64,000 bases of DNA from Sinonovacula constricta (lineage: Eukaryota > Mollusca > Bivalvia > Cardiida > Solecurtidae): contig CM017573.1 of NCBI GenBank assembly GCA_007844125.1, positions 12,513,987-12,577,986 on the forward strand. The letters are read 5' to 3'. The notes under the pieces are model-generated. The model did no database searches, was not told the origin of the DNA, and saw nothing but the letters and a program-made list of their open reading frames with translations. The stretch's first letter is position 1, and every line of letters begins with the position of its first letter. Shown here piece by piece: positions 1-13,374 of the stretch. Both the position numbers and the translations under genes were made by a program.

Positions 1-1671
1 ACGGTGATCTAAATCTAAATTTCGATTGAACCACTTTTTTCTGAACGCGTGTGGTAAATTTAGATAGAGATGCTGAGATGATACGAATGACCTCCACAAA
101 ATCCGGTATAGAGTAGCAGATGGCAGAGTCTCCGCATGTGATATAGCAAAACAAATGGCTTAGTAGATAATGGATACTCAGTGGAACACCAGATTCAATA
201 GCAGTTTGTTCTTTCTGTTTGCTCTTTTCCTCTGATCACTGAGTGAGGTGCCTGTGCGGCGTTGTTTATTTATAAATCTGTACTTCATGTAAACCTACAA
301 TCCACTATATTATCAATGGAACATGTGGTTCATAATATATTAAGTTATATTCCTTTTAGCATTTGATGCATGCCTGGACACAATTGAAGCATCTAGTCCG
401 ATTCGATGTGCTAACCATCTCAATGTTACTGCACCACTTCCCCCCCCCCAGACTAGCAGTGAGAAGAAATGACCTTGCATGGTCAATCCGTAGTGCTTGC
501 GAATTTCAGATTTCTAAAATCTTGTGACGCTTTTGAAGTCATAGAAAGATTATGAAGATGGAGCTTAAGAATGATAAACCTGAATCAGTTCATAGTTCCA
601 TCAAAAACTACATGGATAAGAAACCTGATTATAGGGTCTTATAACAGTTAAATGTAATATCGCGTTTTAACGGGATTTTGTTCAAATATCGAGAGTTAGT
701 TCCAGTAGTGATCAAACAAAACCAAAATATAGGTGACATATTAGACCCCTTTTGTAAATAAGTAATTAGCTGATATTTCAGATTTGGAAAAACAGTGGTC
801 GCAAGTAGCAATTATGAAGCTAAACTTGAGTTTTCAAACAAATACTATTCTAACAGAAGATGACTCGTCTGTTTCTTATAAAGATATCATGGAAATGCAT
901 GGCAATGTTATACATTTTCTAGAATAAACAGACCAACTCACAGCCATCAAAACTTATTTAAAATGAATATGGTTTTAATAATGAAATTACACATCCAAAT
1001 ATACCATTGATAATTTTAATCTTAATACAAAAACAGAAATTATGTAGAAATATATATCCATCAACTTGTACAAAACAATACAAACAATCCAATTTCAACA
1101 GTTAGTTGAATACTAGAACTTAGCACTGAGAAGTAACATACAATACATAGCCAAACTTTATAAGATGCCTTTCATATGGTCCAAAGAAAATCAGCTATCG
1201 TGGTTTCAATCAAGACTATGCCATCAAATTCTAGATACTAATTATCAACTGGAAAAACGAATCTAGTCAGTAACAGTTTATGTTCCTACTGCACAAAGGT
1301 AAGATATATACCCCAAACCCAGATGTGATAGAAAACTGAATGAATTGTCACGGGACATGATAAGGTGACAAATTAAAGCAAAGATTATGAATAATTTAAC
1401 TGTGATGTGTTGCTTTGTGATCGATGCAGTTCCAGAAAGGATTTCATCCACGGGAAGCCGTAAACCGGAGTGTTAAAATTTCGAAACTAAAGTGTTCAAA
1501 CTGGATTTCCAACATTATGCAGACACCCCTATTAAAAGAAGTATGTACTGTCATGGTTATAAGCGTGTGTGTTGGATTACTAGCAATAGAAATACAGTAA
1601 ACTGGTCAAAATGTTAGACTTTTTGTGGAGTTCTTCTGATAGAAAGCGTGCTTATCTCTCGCCCGAATACC
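1..1671. other. AT-rich non-coding stretch
   Basis: I see no supported gene. There is a run of ten C at about 441-450. A weak exon-like piece ends at a donor-like site near 1291, but it has no convincing acceptor or partner exon. Reading frames are short and AT-driven. Confidence 0.5.
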
Positions 1672-2005
1672 ATATGGACATTATTTTTAATTACGTTACT
1701 ACTTTCTTTATTTGGCGTCATAGTTTTGACAATTTTGATAGTTAAAACTAGTATTGCTTATTTGCATTTGAGAAACCTCTCAAGAACTGCTACGTTAGAG
1801 CTCGGTAAAACAGGTTTAGGCACTACAGTCCGTCCCTTTTGCCGACTGACCGTTCTAAGGCGGTAGCTGTTGAGTTTGCTCTTTTTGTTTAATGACTCAA
1901 CATTGGTTTGTTTTAACTGTTTAAATTTGTCTTGCATGTTAATACATGTTCTGTGCATTTTCATGTCTGATATATTGCAATGCTTATAGGAATTTGTCAT
2001 ATTTC
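1672..2005 (+). repeat. Dispersed repeat, copy A of a three-copy family
   Basis: This stretch aligns by eye with 12740-13090 and 23960-24210. Shared blocks in order are a start like 'tggacattagttttcaa', a 'tttgagaaac' block, a 'gccgactgaccgttc' block with a following 'ggcggta', and (in copies A and B) a tail like 'atgctcataggac' and 'tcatattt'. It encodes a 72-residue open frame that is not conserved as protein between copies. No terminal repeats or polymerase III boxes were recognised, so the class is unknown. Confidence 0.6.
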
Positions 2006-2114
2006 CTTACAAACTAGAAAAAACACACCCACCTCCAAAGTCAAGACAGCATAACGTAGTATGCATAAAAATAATGATATATGCACTGACAAAAATCAAA
2101 TGATAGATATAAAT

Positions 2115-2270
2115 GATGGATTGAATAACTTAACATCATCAATCAATGTCTATGATGGATTGAATAACTAAACATCATCAATCGGTGTTAATGATGGATT
2201 GAATAACATAACCATCATCAACCAATAGTCATGATGGATTAAATAAACAAAACATCATCAATCAATGGTC
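2115..2270 (+). repeat. Four tandem copies of a 39-40 bp unit
   Basis: Each unit starts 'gatggatt' (at 2115, 2154, 2193 and 2233) and contains 'catcatcaa'. The start and the centre of each unit are imperfectly complementary, so each unit could fold weakly. Confidence 0.85.
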
Positions 2271-4018
2271 GCATATAACTATAGGTAAATGAAGATGGTG
2301 TTGTCTGTGATTAGTATAGTAGGTTAAAAGAAAATATAACATACCAAGTTGTAGTTCCGCTCTAGCCATTTTCTTACTTGTGACATGATGGTACGTACTG
2401 ATGATTGTAAACCACCTCTTCTTTTTAAGAAAACTGTAAAAAAGCATTATGCTCAATTTGTGCTTAAATCATTTTCAGGGAAGGGTATGTATTCAAATAC
2501 ACTGAAAACCGTTGTCTGTATTCAAATACAACTTAGTATAATAGTAAATAGCAAAATGTAAGGGAAAACTATTGAATTCATACCAATCAATGTGTTAAAG
2601 TATTGGATGTTTGGTTAATTGTCATTTGTCAGATTTGTAATATCTAAACTATTACTATCACTATTATTTGTATTATTAGTTATTTTGATAATTAATGACA
2701 CGAACGACCACACTTACTGATCGGTGATTGTCATAGTACCAAAGTATATTTTAGTAATACTGTTTAATAGGACATCACTTCAGTTTTAAGTAAGCTTAGC
2801 CTGGATGAGATCACAAACTTGTTTACTACCTATATTAAAATTCAAATACTTAACATCAATCTAAGATCACATGTAATGCAGAAGTTACAATATTGTTTGA
2901 ACAGTCAACTGGATTAAGTCGGCATCAAACCATAATAAACGGAAGCATATATGAATATGAAAAAAAACTTGAACATTTTATTAATAAAGCCTAACCTGGA
3001 TATGTGTTAGGTCCGTTATTTAAAAGGGAAACTAAAGTTAAACCGGATTCTTTATTAAAACAGTTTGTATTCAATAAACGGCATTAAAGGCAGCGTAGAA
3101 TCTGTTCACGCAATAGATACGGGAAGCCCACGGTTCGATTCTGGACTTCTACATACATGTACCAACGTGAACGTGGTGTAGCTCCCTAGCTAACTTTGAG
3201 GCGAATATAATGGTAGCCCTGTGGCTGAATTGCCCGATGTCAGGCTAAGTAGTAGTAGTAGACTGGGTATGGTATCATGCTAAATGTTCCCCGCATGTTA
3301 TTTGCAAAGAAGACAGCACAATATATGTTTAAGTGGCTGCCCCGGCGCATGGCCCTACTAAGAATTCCAAAATAAACATAATATATGTTAATATTGACCC
3401 TGCAAACTTCAGTTATTCCAGGGACAAGATAGCTTTTAAACAATACATTTCTTAATTTTACATTACATGTTAATTGTCAACATTTACATGTTACTTCAGT
3501 ATAAAGTTAAAGTCACAATAAATACACCTATAGTTAGTCTTATGGGCATCTAGCTTGAAGTGTTAAAAGTTCTCATGCGAACAAATATACATCCCCTTTG
3601 TAGGATATATTATTTAACTATTTCAATTTAGTATATTGCAACAGGAAAAAAGTATCAATAAAACGAAGCTGTATGAATAAACAAATATGTAAAGTTTTCA
3701 GTAATTATAAGGATAAGTTTTGCTCTCCATAATAGATTGCTTCAATCAATGACCAGCTATTAAATTCAATATATAATTCCAAAAGTGAGGTATTAATATT
3801 TTTAAAAGAAAAACGTCGTTTCTTAAAAAAACTAGTCACTGTGCAGTACACTATGTTGCCAAAATCTATTTTGCGATAACAGAAGAGGGGGAGTTTTGAT
3901 AATGAGAGGTTAGCACAAAACCATTCAACCAGATGCTACACCAAACGTCCATAGTAATTGTTCAATTCTGTTTAATCTGTCGATTGAAAATTTAAAGGGA
4001 CAGTTAATGTATTTTGTA
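2271..4018. other. AT-rich non-coding stretch
   Basis: I see no supported gene. Near 3131-3145 a 'ggttcgattctgg' string resembles a tRNA B box, so a decayed SINE fragment is possible, but no A box was found. Confidence 0.4.
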
Positions 4019-4855
4019 CAGTCGAACTTCGAATTTTTGAAGTCGTTGGGGTCGCTAATTTACTTCGAACTATGCATTTGTTGGAATAATCTTAATTGCA
4101 TTCACATACTCACAATTTTCCGACTAGGGGTCCACCATTTTGAATTACGTAATTATGTGCGGTAATGTGCAATGAGCAATGTATATATATAACACTTTAA
4201 ACAGTGAAGTAAAGTAATTTGTTCAAAAAGATATGAATAATAGAATAACCGGCATGTATTTTTTTATTTTTTATAATAATAATGTATGCATGCATGTATA
4301 AAACATTGTCGAATATACGTGAACATGTTATCATCACTAACAAACTACAGCATAAACTACGTATTTGTTACACGCAAATAGTGATTAATTTCGTACATTG
4401 TACTTTATCCGGATGTCCTCCAATTGCTGGGCCATTCTCTATACTGCTGAGCTAAAATTTCACCCGCTATGCCTACAATTTCGTATTTAAGATGACGAAC
4501 GTATTATTTAAATAATCAACAAATTATGCAATTAACAACTTCAACCAAGCAAATAACGAAGCCAAACATCGATGTTACTGGAGTAACGTCCATTCGCAAC
4601 TTGAACGTGACAATACACGATGGCCAGTCTGTTGTTGACGCGAGCGAGCTTCGGAAACGATATCAGGAGATAGCATTAAAACTGTACTTTGGGGATTAAA
4701 GTTGACTTTGATTAATAGCGAAACGTTAATTAATATAAATGAATAGTCGGAGGTATTTCACATTCAGTCATATAGGGAAAAATCGGGACCGACCAATGAC
4801 TTCGAATAACGCACGGTTTTGGACAAACCGAGTTTGAATAGCCCAGGTTCGACTG
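4019..4855. mobile_element. Pogo/Tigger-like non-autonomous DNA transposon (MITE)
   Basis: The 837-bp element begins 'cagtcgaac' and ends with the exact reverse complement 'gttcgactg'. It is flanked on both sides by TA (4017-4018 and 4856-4857), the target duplication of Tc1/mariner/pogo elements. Similarity between the ends continues inward after a gap: a block like 'gaagtcgttgg' at the left pairs with 'gaagtcattgg' read from the right. Tigger/pogo terminal repeats are known to begin with a similar string. There is no transposase frame inside, so it would depend on an autonomous relative. Confidence 0.7.
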
Positions 4856-7800
4856 TAGTTAACTTATCTAGATAATTATTATGCATACCTGTTATTTGTT
4901 GAGAAATAATATGACAGTTCGCTCTGGTTGTCTGCAGGTGTGCACGAAGTCATGTGTTTACTTGTTTCTGATATGTATTTTATATAATTACATTGATTAT
5001 AAAGTGTTAGCATGTTCACAATGTATTCTTTTTAAGATACGTATTAACATTGTCTTTGAAATTTCATATTGTATACGATTTAATAAATTTGTAAGTCTGA
5101 TTGTACTAGACATAGTTACTGATTTGTTAATTCTAATGTTACAAGTTTGACACATGATAAGTTACGTACTGTACATAGGCAGCTTAAGTGAATGCATTTT
5201 TATGTGTCGCATGAATGGAGATAAAACTATCATTTACAATAATATTTATGTCGCTCATGCAATGTTTTTTTGCCTTCATATAATACACACGTTTTAAGCT
5301 TAAAGCAAACTTGTCGAATAGTTCTGATCTGTTATCAAACAAGTAATCCGGACGAATGACCGTAAGTTCGACATCATACGGACAAGTATCAGATTAAAGG
5401 TTCCCCCTTTGAAGATTATACAATAGACTTACCAATAGTGAATCTCATGTTGAGATCAATAACCTGCAACAGATTTAGAAGGACCATCAATAATAATAAT
5501 ATAAGGTAGGTCTGACAGCAATATTTTAATCAATGTAGAAGCTATTCAGCTGTGTAAAAAGTGATAACTGCAAGTGCGTCCATACCATGAACAATTGATA
5601 AGATCATTATATGATGTACTATATGTAGATACAAAATATTAATGCTAGTTAACAAGACTTTGGCAAAGCATGTATGATGAGTTTTGAAATCGATATTGTC
5701 CGGTAAGTGATGTCACACTGTAAACGCCTGATATTATGTCACAGATAGACAAAGTATATGATACACGACTAACTATTGGTTGACATAACATTGACGGAAC
5801 CAATACAAATTGACCCATAACTGAGGCCATCTTTAAGCCAAATCAACTGATAAGCGCCCTTTGATTAATCATACGATAGCTTATGTTGTAATATAATATA
5901 ACATTGTATAATATAATTCAAAATGAAAACAACTACAAAACAACCACGCAGTAAGGGTCCATAGCACGTGTAGTAGACCTCTGGACTAGAATTTAAGAAC
6001 TTACTGGTCCGTACTTTCACATGATAAAGGTCAATTTGTGGACTCAGCAAAAGTTAGATACTAGTATTTGATATAAATCACTGACATTCATCGATCACAT
6101 ATCAATGATATTAAGCAATGAAATTAGTGCATAGTTTTGGGTTAATTCCGTGTTGGAGAAAATATAACAAAGACAAATAAAATAGCTTCTACCACCATCG
6201 CTAGTATACTAAACTTGTGCACGCCTGTGAGTAATGTTGTCGATATGCTGATTAACATTAATGCAAAGTGGATTCATAATGTGTCTCCTTATTATGCTAA
6301 TTAACTATCGGGATAATTACAATGTTACAAGTATAAGTACGTTAACCATCAGAATTTGACTTGTTCAAATTTGTCATATCATCAAAAGTAAATGACGAAA
6401 TGTAAGATAAAAGTCCACGTTTTAGCACGTTCGCCCTTTTTCGTTACAATACACCTCAAAAACTCTCTTATCGTATAACAGAGCTGCTGAGGCACATGCA
6501 CATGACAATGATATTCGCTACAATATACGGTATGTAATTCAAAATACAAACACCTTACTGGGTGCATGCGCAATACACTGACACCCTCCATCTTTCGCTT
6601 GTTTTCTCTTTTGTGTGTGTACATGCTCTTAACCTTTTGATCTTTTTGTCAGTAAATGTTAGACGTTAAATGCTGAAACATGTCAAATAGTATTTTGACT
6701 ATTTTGACTATTGAACACTAGCTAAAATTAGTGGAAATATTAAACTGATTATTTTGGTAAGATTTAATCATTAAGTTAAGCAAGTAGTACTACAACACCA
6801 ACACTGTCACTTTGGGGCCAAGGATAACATTCATAGTTCACAAATAGATCATCCAAGACATTACCTTATAACAATATGGCAAAACAAATAACCGGTTTTG
6901 TAATATTTAAATGCATTAGATGTCATATTAGATCGTAATACGGCAAACAAGTAAAATACCTACACAATAGGTATTTGTTAAATAATATGCGATGCATGTC
7001 GCTTTGTGTATTACGTCCTGAACGGGTTGTAGTATAACTACGGACTTGATCAGAAGAAGACAATCGAAGGATATAGTGCATCAGTATAGTGTTTTAATTA
7101 CATGTGTATACATTTGTACCATCCTAGTAAGAATATAAGACAAATTCGTATGACACATTTGGGCAAAGGACAAAAGTATTTACATGCAAACCAAATGTAA
7201 AAGTAAGACCAAATCTGTGATAAGTTATTTTCCAAAAACCACACACACAAAAAAAAACACACCAATTACCGTTTTGGAACGGCCCGTCAACAATAGGGAT
7301 CGACTAAACTATATCATGTTAAGATAATACTGAACTGTTAGATCAAACTTAAAAAATGTTCGCATTTAATACAACGACAGCTTTGTAACATGTGCATGGA
7401 TGCGCCTTGTGTACCAGAGGGCCAGTATGCGCATCTACTTTAAACAAGGCATGAATACTAATGTACAATTTTTACGAAAACTTGATTAACATACCACTTG
7501 AATTCAATTCTGAATGTCGTTTCGCAGTCTATTATGGAAATATATAAAACTACTTTTTGTCGGGGAGGAAATCATATAATTTGTTTATGTCGGCTGCGTT
7601 AGCGCGAAACAGAAAAATTGTTTTAACCGCAATGGATACAAGAAAGGAACGTACATTAAACGTTGTTTCTAACAGTTCGCCAATAGTGGACACATCCACT
7701 ATCTTACCCTTGTTTTTGATGAATATTGGCATAATAGTTGAATAAACTTATACTTAACTTAAATGATTAAGAACGCTTCCTTAATCTATAGACAGGATGA

Positions 7801-10100
7801 GTCGTGGAATCAAATGTTTTAATTGCCCTTTCACGTTCTATAAACATTCACGATGCATTATGGTAATGACGAGTTGAATGCAACGCTTCATATTTAGCAT
7901 ACATGCAAGACACCATTAACACAATTCGCGGAATCTTTTCAGTTAACGATAATTAATTTCTTTCCTTGGTCAAAATGCTGCAAACTGTCAGACACCAAGT
8001 CGCAGCAAACCTGAGTTTTTTGTCTTTTGTATTGAAATAACCTGCCTATAATTGGAGTTATGTAGTATTTAGCAGCGCACGCATTATGTATGCATATTTT
8101 ATACTTATTAACTGACCAAGTCAACCATATCGTTGATTCAAAGCCTTCGTCAAGAAAAAAAGAAGCTAGAAATTATAATAATGTGTTAGTCTCAGGAGTA
8201 TTCCGGGACAAAACGTATTTTGTTATTTAGAAACACTCGTTGGCACAGCAACGAATCGGCTCCTAAGATGATCTTGTAAGTTTTAGTGTGGAGAGATGTA
8301 TTCGAGTAAGGCGGTTTATAATTTAACATAAACAGTTCTTTAACAAACAAGACTCTTGCAATAGAAAGATTTACACTTTTACATTAAGCGAACTTAAAAA
8401 TATGATTTTGTTCTCTTGGTCAAAATCCCGCTAAGCATCTCCTAAATTATAGTGAATTCCTTCATTATTAAATGAAAAGTAATACCAATGTTTTCAAATA
8501 AATTATAGGATAAATATATAAACTATGTAAACAATATGCACTAAGAAAACCCCATGAACAACTTTGATACCAGACCACGATTTCGCCAGTGTTTGAACAA
8601 CACATTTGCCACTTTCCACATAAGCATATAACTTACAGAATGCTAAACACCATTTTACTTACAAAAAAACAGACGGAAATCAAGATAACTATTTGCAACA
8701 AGAGTGTACTTGTGTTTTGTTCTTGACCATTTAACTAGGTTGGTTATACTAAAAGCCTTTCACCGCATTGAACGGTATAATTTGATTTATATAAAGACTT
8801 ACATTAAAAACAAAAGACACGGACTGTAATTGATACATTTATATTATCTACTAATTTGTTATAAGAAGAAAATGACAAGGACTTGTGAGTATTGAAACAT
8901 ATACTAACCATTAAAAAGGCACAATACACTGGTCTTTACATGCCAGTCAAATTTTTGGGTTGCAACACAACTGTTGAGACATTATCTACAATATAGAAAA
9001 CTCAAAAGTTACTGCCTTTAAACTGGGCTGCTTAAATCAACTGTTTAGAGGTTTTACTTAACATTTCCTGAGGGGTTTCGTCAATGCAAGCAGTGAAAAG
9101 AATGCGAAAAATGAATAAGAACTGTCCATCTTATGTTGTATTCTTAACGCTAAGTATTTAAGTTATTAAAATGTAGAGAAGTAACTAAAAATGTCCTCTT
9201 TCTATTTGGATGAGGGGATAATGATCAATTCTTTTAGAATAATTACGCAACAATTCGTGATAGTAAAAAAAATAAATCGTAAGACTTATTTGGGAGTTAT
9301 TAATTACAGTATTTATGGTATGTATTCCAGTGTCTCTATGAAACAGCATGCCAACGTGTACATACATACCTGGACACCTGTAAAAAATGCCTTGATTACG
9401 TGATTCCCTTTAGTCACAGCATTAATCAAGTTGCACCGAAAGTTGCAAAGCATAATCAAACTAGGAAGCCTGTTACTAATAGTGTGGCGTTTTTTTATAT
9501 TTTTCTCTTCACTGTGTGATAGGGCTAAGACATACGCTTGAAATATTGCCCCTCCAGGGGTCCTACTTCCTATGACGAATCGTTGTATATTGATGACAAT
9601 ATAAAAAGTACGTATTCGTGAAGAGAAATATAATGCAGATTTGTTTTAACAATATTATCACTGCAACTCTTTTCGGATAAATGGTCAGGAGACTAATTAT
9701 GGAAAGTCTCATGCTAATTGCAAGTGGCCTGAAACCAAATTACCACACATTTTATTTAAAACATTTTTTTATTCGTCATATTACGCAGTGTCCTTAACAC
9801 TTGCTAGTTTACGCCATTGAAAAATAAATGATACTTGTATGGTTTATTAATTTCGTGTGATAAAATGCAACATACAGGTCATAACACAATACTTGCTCAT
9901 CCCGATAACGTGACTGATTTTCGTTTCTAGTTGAAATGCAGTTAAACTATTCTAATTAATTTTCATGACAGGACTATTTTTTATATTGCTATGAAAACTC
10001 ATGTCATTGTGTATATGAATACTACAACGGGGACAAAAAATTCCGTCATTTAAATATGTTTGTATACTTGCCTAATTGAATAAATGTTGATAACTTGGTC
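4856..10100. other. Long AT-rich non-coding stretch
   Basis: No gene is supported. A perfect 8-bp inverted repeat with a 4-base loop lies at 7683-7702. A 45-base piece at 8231-8275 sits between an acceptor-like 'tgttatttag' and a donor-like 'gtaagtttt', but it has no partner exon. The 60-90 residue frames in this stretch have no visible domain. Confidence 0.5.
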
Positions 10101-10101
10101 T

Positions 10102-10102
<1 letters not shown>

Positions 10103-10148
<46 letters not shown>
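10103..10148 (+). repeat. (TG)n microsatellite
   Basis: An almost perfect TG dinucleotide run of about 46 bases, with one interruption near its start. Confidence 0.95.
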
Positions 10149-10299
10149 GTTTGTTCTTGGCTTTTGAACTATTTTAATTATTTTATATCTATGTCATACA
10201 TATTCGGTGTTGATTTTTAATAGCAATCGTCTGAAAAAATGTGTCCGGAAACTTTGAACTACGAACTAACTATCTACACAATTACATAGACATATAGTA

Positions 10300-10430
10300 A
10301 ATGGACCGCTTACTCGTGACGTCACGCTATATACTCTAAATGAATAGGTTGAATCCATCCGAGCGCCATCACCGGGAGTAATAGCAAACGTTCGGTGGTG
10401 TAAACTAAAACAATAGATGGAAAGATATAA
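10300..10430 (-). repeat. Repeat pair member, minus orientation
   Basis: Read on the minus strand, this matches 11860-11990 on the plus strand. Shared strings are 'tattgtttta', an 'accg.a.gt' block and an identical 'actcccggtgatgg'. A weaker downstream match is 'gagt..cggtcc'. In one frame both copies read a short T-P-G-D-G motif. It could be a dispersed repeat or a duplicated exon; I cannot tell which. Confidence 0.55.
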
Positions 10431-10540
10431 CGTCCAAAGGGGCTTACCAAAAAGAGTTTCGGCGACACTATTCACTGTTGATATTCTTTCAGATTTTAGT
10501 TTTAACACAAACTCAACGCAAATCTGCTCACCCACTTCGA

Positions 10541-11549
10541 GTATTCTGTCACGGTATGTCTGTATTCATTGTTTTTTTAATCTGAATACTAGGTTTCATC
10601 TTTATATAAAATCAGTCATTTTGTATGAATTTTCCTACTGAATAGATGGCTAAATCGAAAATCAGCACGCCAATAGCAGTTGTCAGAAAACCTTATTCTA
10701 CTTTCAGTTTCTAGTGGGATAAATAGTTACTGTTCAGTTTAAACTTCTTGATTAGATTATCCTAAACAACAAATCATATCTTAAACTTATAGAAGTCAAT
10801 TATTTCTTTGTACTTATATATGCTTTTTATTCCATGGAAAAAAATACTATCTTGCTTTATTTTTTTTTACTTTGCAGCCTGTAGTCCGCGGAAGGTACTG
10901 CTGTCTAATCGATTTATTTTATCATTTATGGATGGATCATTGAAACCCACCACTTCCGTTCCTCTTGTTATCTATGGATAATTTGAAACAAATATAGTGG
11001 TGTATTTTCTGTGATTCCATTCCATGAACACCTGCCATATCTATTAAACCCACCAATATTATTCTGAGACCAATATAATATAAACTTCTGTTTGAGTGTT
11101 TTGGAGAAATTGAAACGTACCTTTGTTTAATGTCATTTCTTAGGATCAATATTTCTGCTTTGAGCGCTCTCTTTTTGGGGTGGATGTGCTAGACTCAAAT
11201 ATAGAATACTTTCCTTGCCTTACTTACAAAAACATTCAATTTCAGGTAGTCGTTGTGTATCGTGTATTTTCTTTTTACATAATATTAAGCTGTATTTACA
11301 TTTCCTTCGAAATCAATGTCTTCCACACTTGAAGTTTTGGTTAGAGTGTGTCAAGCAACTCAATGCAATTAGAGCAACTAGAACAGGCTAGTGGAGACAT
11401 TCTTATCCACTCAGACCAATGAAGGAATGTGATGAAAGATAATTCAGACAAATCTATACCTTACTATATAATTTACTTGATTAAAATTTATTTTGAGACA
11501 GCTAATCTATATTTTACTGAATCCGGTGCATATGGTTTTTCATGGTTAT
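10541..11549. other. AT-rich non-coding stretch
   Basis: No gene is supported. Acceptor-like tracts occur near 10860-10877 and 11246, but no open exon with a matching donor follows them. Confidence 0.4.
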
Positions 11550-11650
11550 ATTGGCGATGTCCAGCTTATTATTGGTGAAGGAAGACCCTAAATTTATGTC
11601 TGGACAGAACCACAGGCACAAGGCAGGTTAGCTGGAAAACCTTAGGCACA
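11550..11650 (-). mobile_element. SINE 3'-domain fragment
   Basis: This matches the non-tRNA part of the SINE at 31245-31456 in the same orientation. Shared blocks are 'gtccag', 'aagaccc', 'atgtctgg', 'ccac.ggc' and 'agctggaa.acctt'. The tRNA-like head with its polymerase III boxes is missing, so this is a truncated or decayed copy. Confidence 0.55.
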
Positions 11651-11859
11651 ATTGTTTGCATAAACCTTCTAATTCGGGTTCTTTGTTTAAACGTGGTTAC
11701 GTTACGTTTACTGCTGATTTATGGAAAACTAAAAGCAGACAATGAAGACAATGAAGACAGAAACAGCGTTGACATTTACCTTCAATCCATTTTCATGTTG
11801 ATTTTTATTTCCTTGGCCGTTTTTCTTTAAATGTTTGTTTTATTTGTCAGCGTTATGTT

Positions 11860-12023
11860 ATTGTTTTACATGCAAAACCCCGACCGGAAGTCTTACCGTG
11901 ACTCCCGGTGATGGATCTACGAAATTGGAAGATATTCACCCACCTCGCAGAGTCGGTGGTCCTGTCAATTGTATGCCTATGCAATTACCTTTTGGTACGC
12001 GCTACAAGTTGAATGTTAGTTAA
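11860..12023 (+). repeat. Repeat pair member, plus orientation; possible terminal exon
   Basis: This is the partner of 10300-10430. Upstream lies an acceptor-like 'ttttatttgtcag' (ending near 11853). The frame that follows stays open to a stop at 12021-12023 and includes T-P-G-D-G and P-P-R-R-V-G-G-P, so it could be a terminal exon. No upstream exon was found and no family was recognised. Confidence 0.35.
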
Positions 12024-12404
12024 AGAAACAAGTTAATTAACAAGCAAACACACTCACACTTTTAATCAATTTTTCACATTATAATCCAGACACTGTTTTC
12101 TCAACCACAAATTAGGTAAGCAGTGTTTTCGCTCATATAAAAATCCACCTGTTACTCATGCAGATCAGGTACATTTGCATAATCCCGACCCAAATTATAA
12201 TAGGAATAGAGTAGCATGAACGCTTATCGAAGAGATTGTTCCTACTAAGTACTACAAAGCTACCGAAACATTAAAACAAATAATGCTGTCTTATCGATAC
12301 TACATTGTCTCGCGTGTTATGGGAAATTTGCATAATCCCACCATTACTACCAGTAGACAACACAATCGAATCTGTCATTTCGTTACTGTCGGTAGTTGAA
12401 AAGA

Positions 12405-13090
12405 CTGTGATTTGGAAATTTTTGTGTATGTTGCGTTGCTCATAGGACAGTGTCATATATTCTTATTCATGATCACAACAATGTTACTTGTGCTGTGCGG
12501 CGATAGTAACAATCCACCCGTGCATAAATCTTGTAATTTAAGCCATTCTATAAGAATTGTTACGTGTATTTCCTTTCATGGACATAGCTTCCTCAATTCC
12601 ATCTTCTCATGATCAGGAAGCTACCACCATTTACTCTTCTCTGTTAATTTGATTCCTTGATTTAACAAGTTAATTTCATTTAGAATCAGCGACGTTTGTT
12701 TAGTTCTTCTAAACTTAAGTAATACCCCCTCTCTTCTTAACACTATGCTGACATTAGTTTTCAAAGACAACGCTACTTTCCACATGAGTTATCAAAGAAA
12801 ACGTCAGCGTTTGGGCATTCCTTATTCAAAATCATCGGTTTTCATTTCATTGCTGGCATTTGAGAAACCCATCAGGAAGTGATAGAGCTCTGTAAAACCA
12901 TTTTGCCGACTGACCGTTCAAAAGCGGTTACGTTGGGGTTTGCTTTTTTCATTAAATAGCTCATCATATGTTGGTGCTTACTTTTACATTTTACTTGCAT
13001 GTGGATACCGTTTTTGTGTGTCTGTCCAAAATTTGGTATATGTTGCAATGCTCATAGGACTTTGTTATATATTTCTTATTCATAGTTTGA
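12405..13090 (+). repeat. Dispersed repeat, copy B plus a partial copy
   Basis: 12740-13090 is the second copy of the family also at 1672 and 23960. A fragment of its tail also occurs at 12405-12485: both read 'tgttgc' then 'gctcatagga' then 'catattcttattcat' or a close variant. The tail is thus present twice within 700 bases. Confidence 0.6.
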
Positions 13091-13374
13091 ACATCGGTAT
13101 TAATATGCGATCCCGAATTCATAGAAATATAAAGCACTTTCCGTTAATTTTGTCTTAGAAACACGTATTAAATACAAAGGAAATGTTGTACTTTTAAGGC
13201 TTTACTGTTAATTTTGTAGGGCTTTTCCTAGCATGAAACGCCAGTTGCCTAACATCCAAATTGACTATATCACTGTGTTTAGACAAATTCAGTGTAAGAG
13301 AATTGTTTTTTAACCAAGATAAACGCGCAAAATTTACATCTAATCCATAATTGATATTTCGTTATACTTTCAGA

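Noticed and set aside
4881..5150. 89-codon plus-strand frame rich in Ile, Leu and Cys
   Set aside because: No signal peptide layout, motif or splice support; typical of AT-rich chance frames.
8231..8275. 45-base piece between acceptor-like and donor-like sites
   Set aside because: No partner exon was found and a piece this short can arise by chance in AT-rich DNA.
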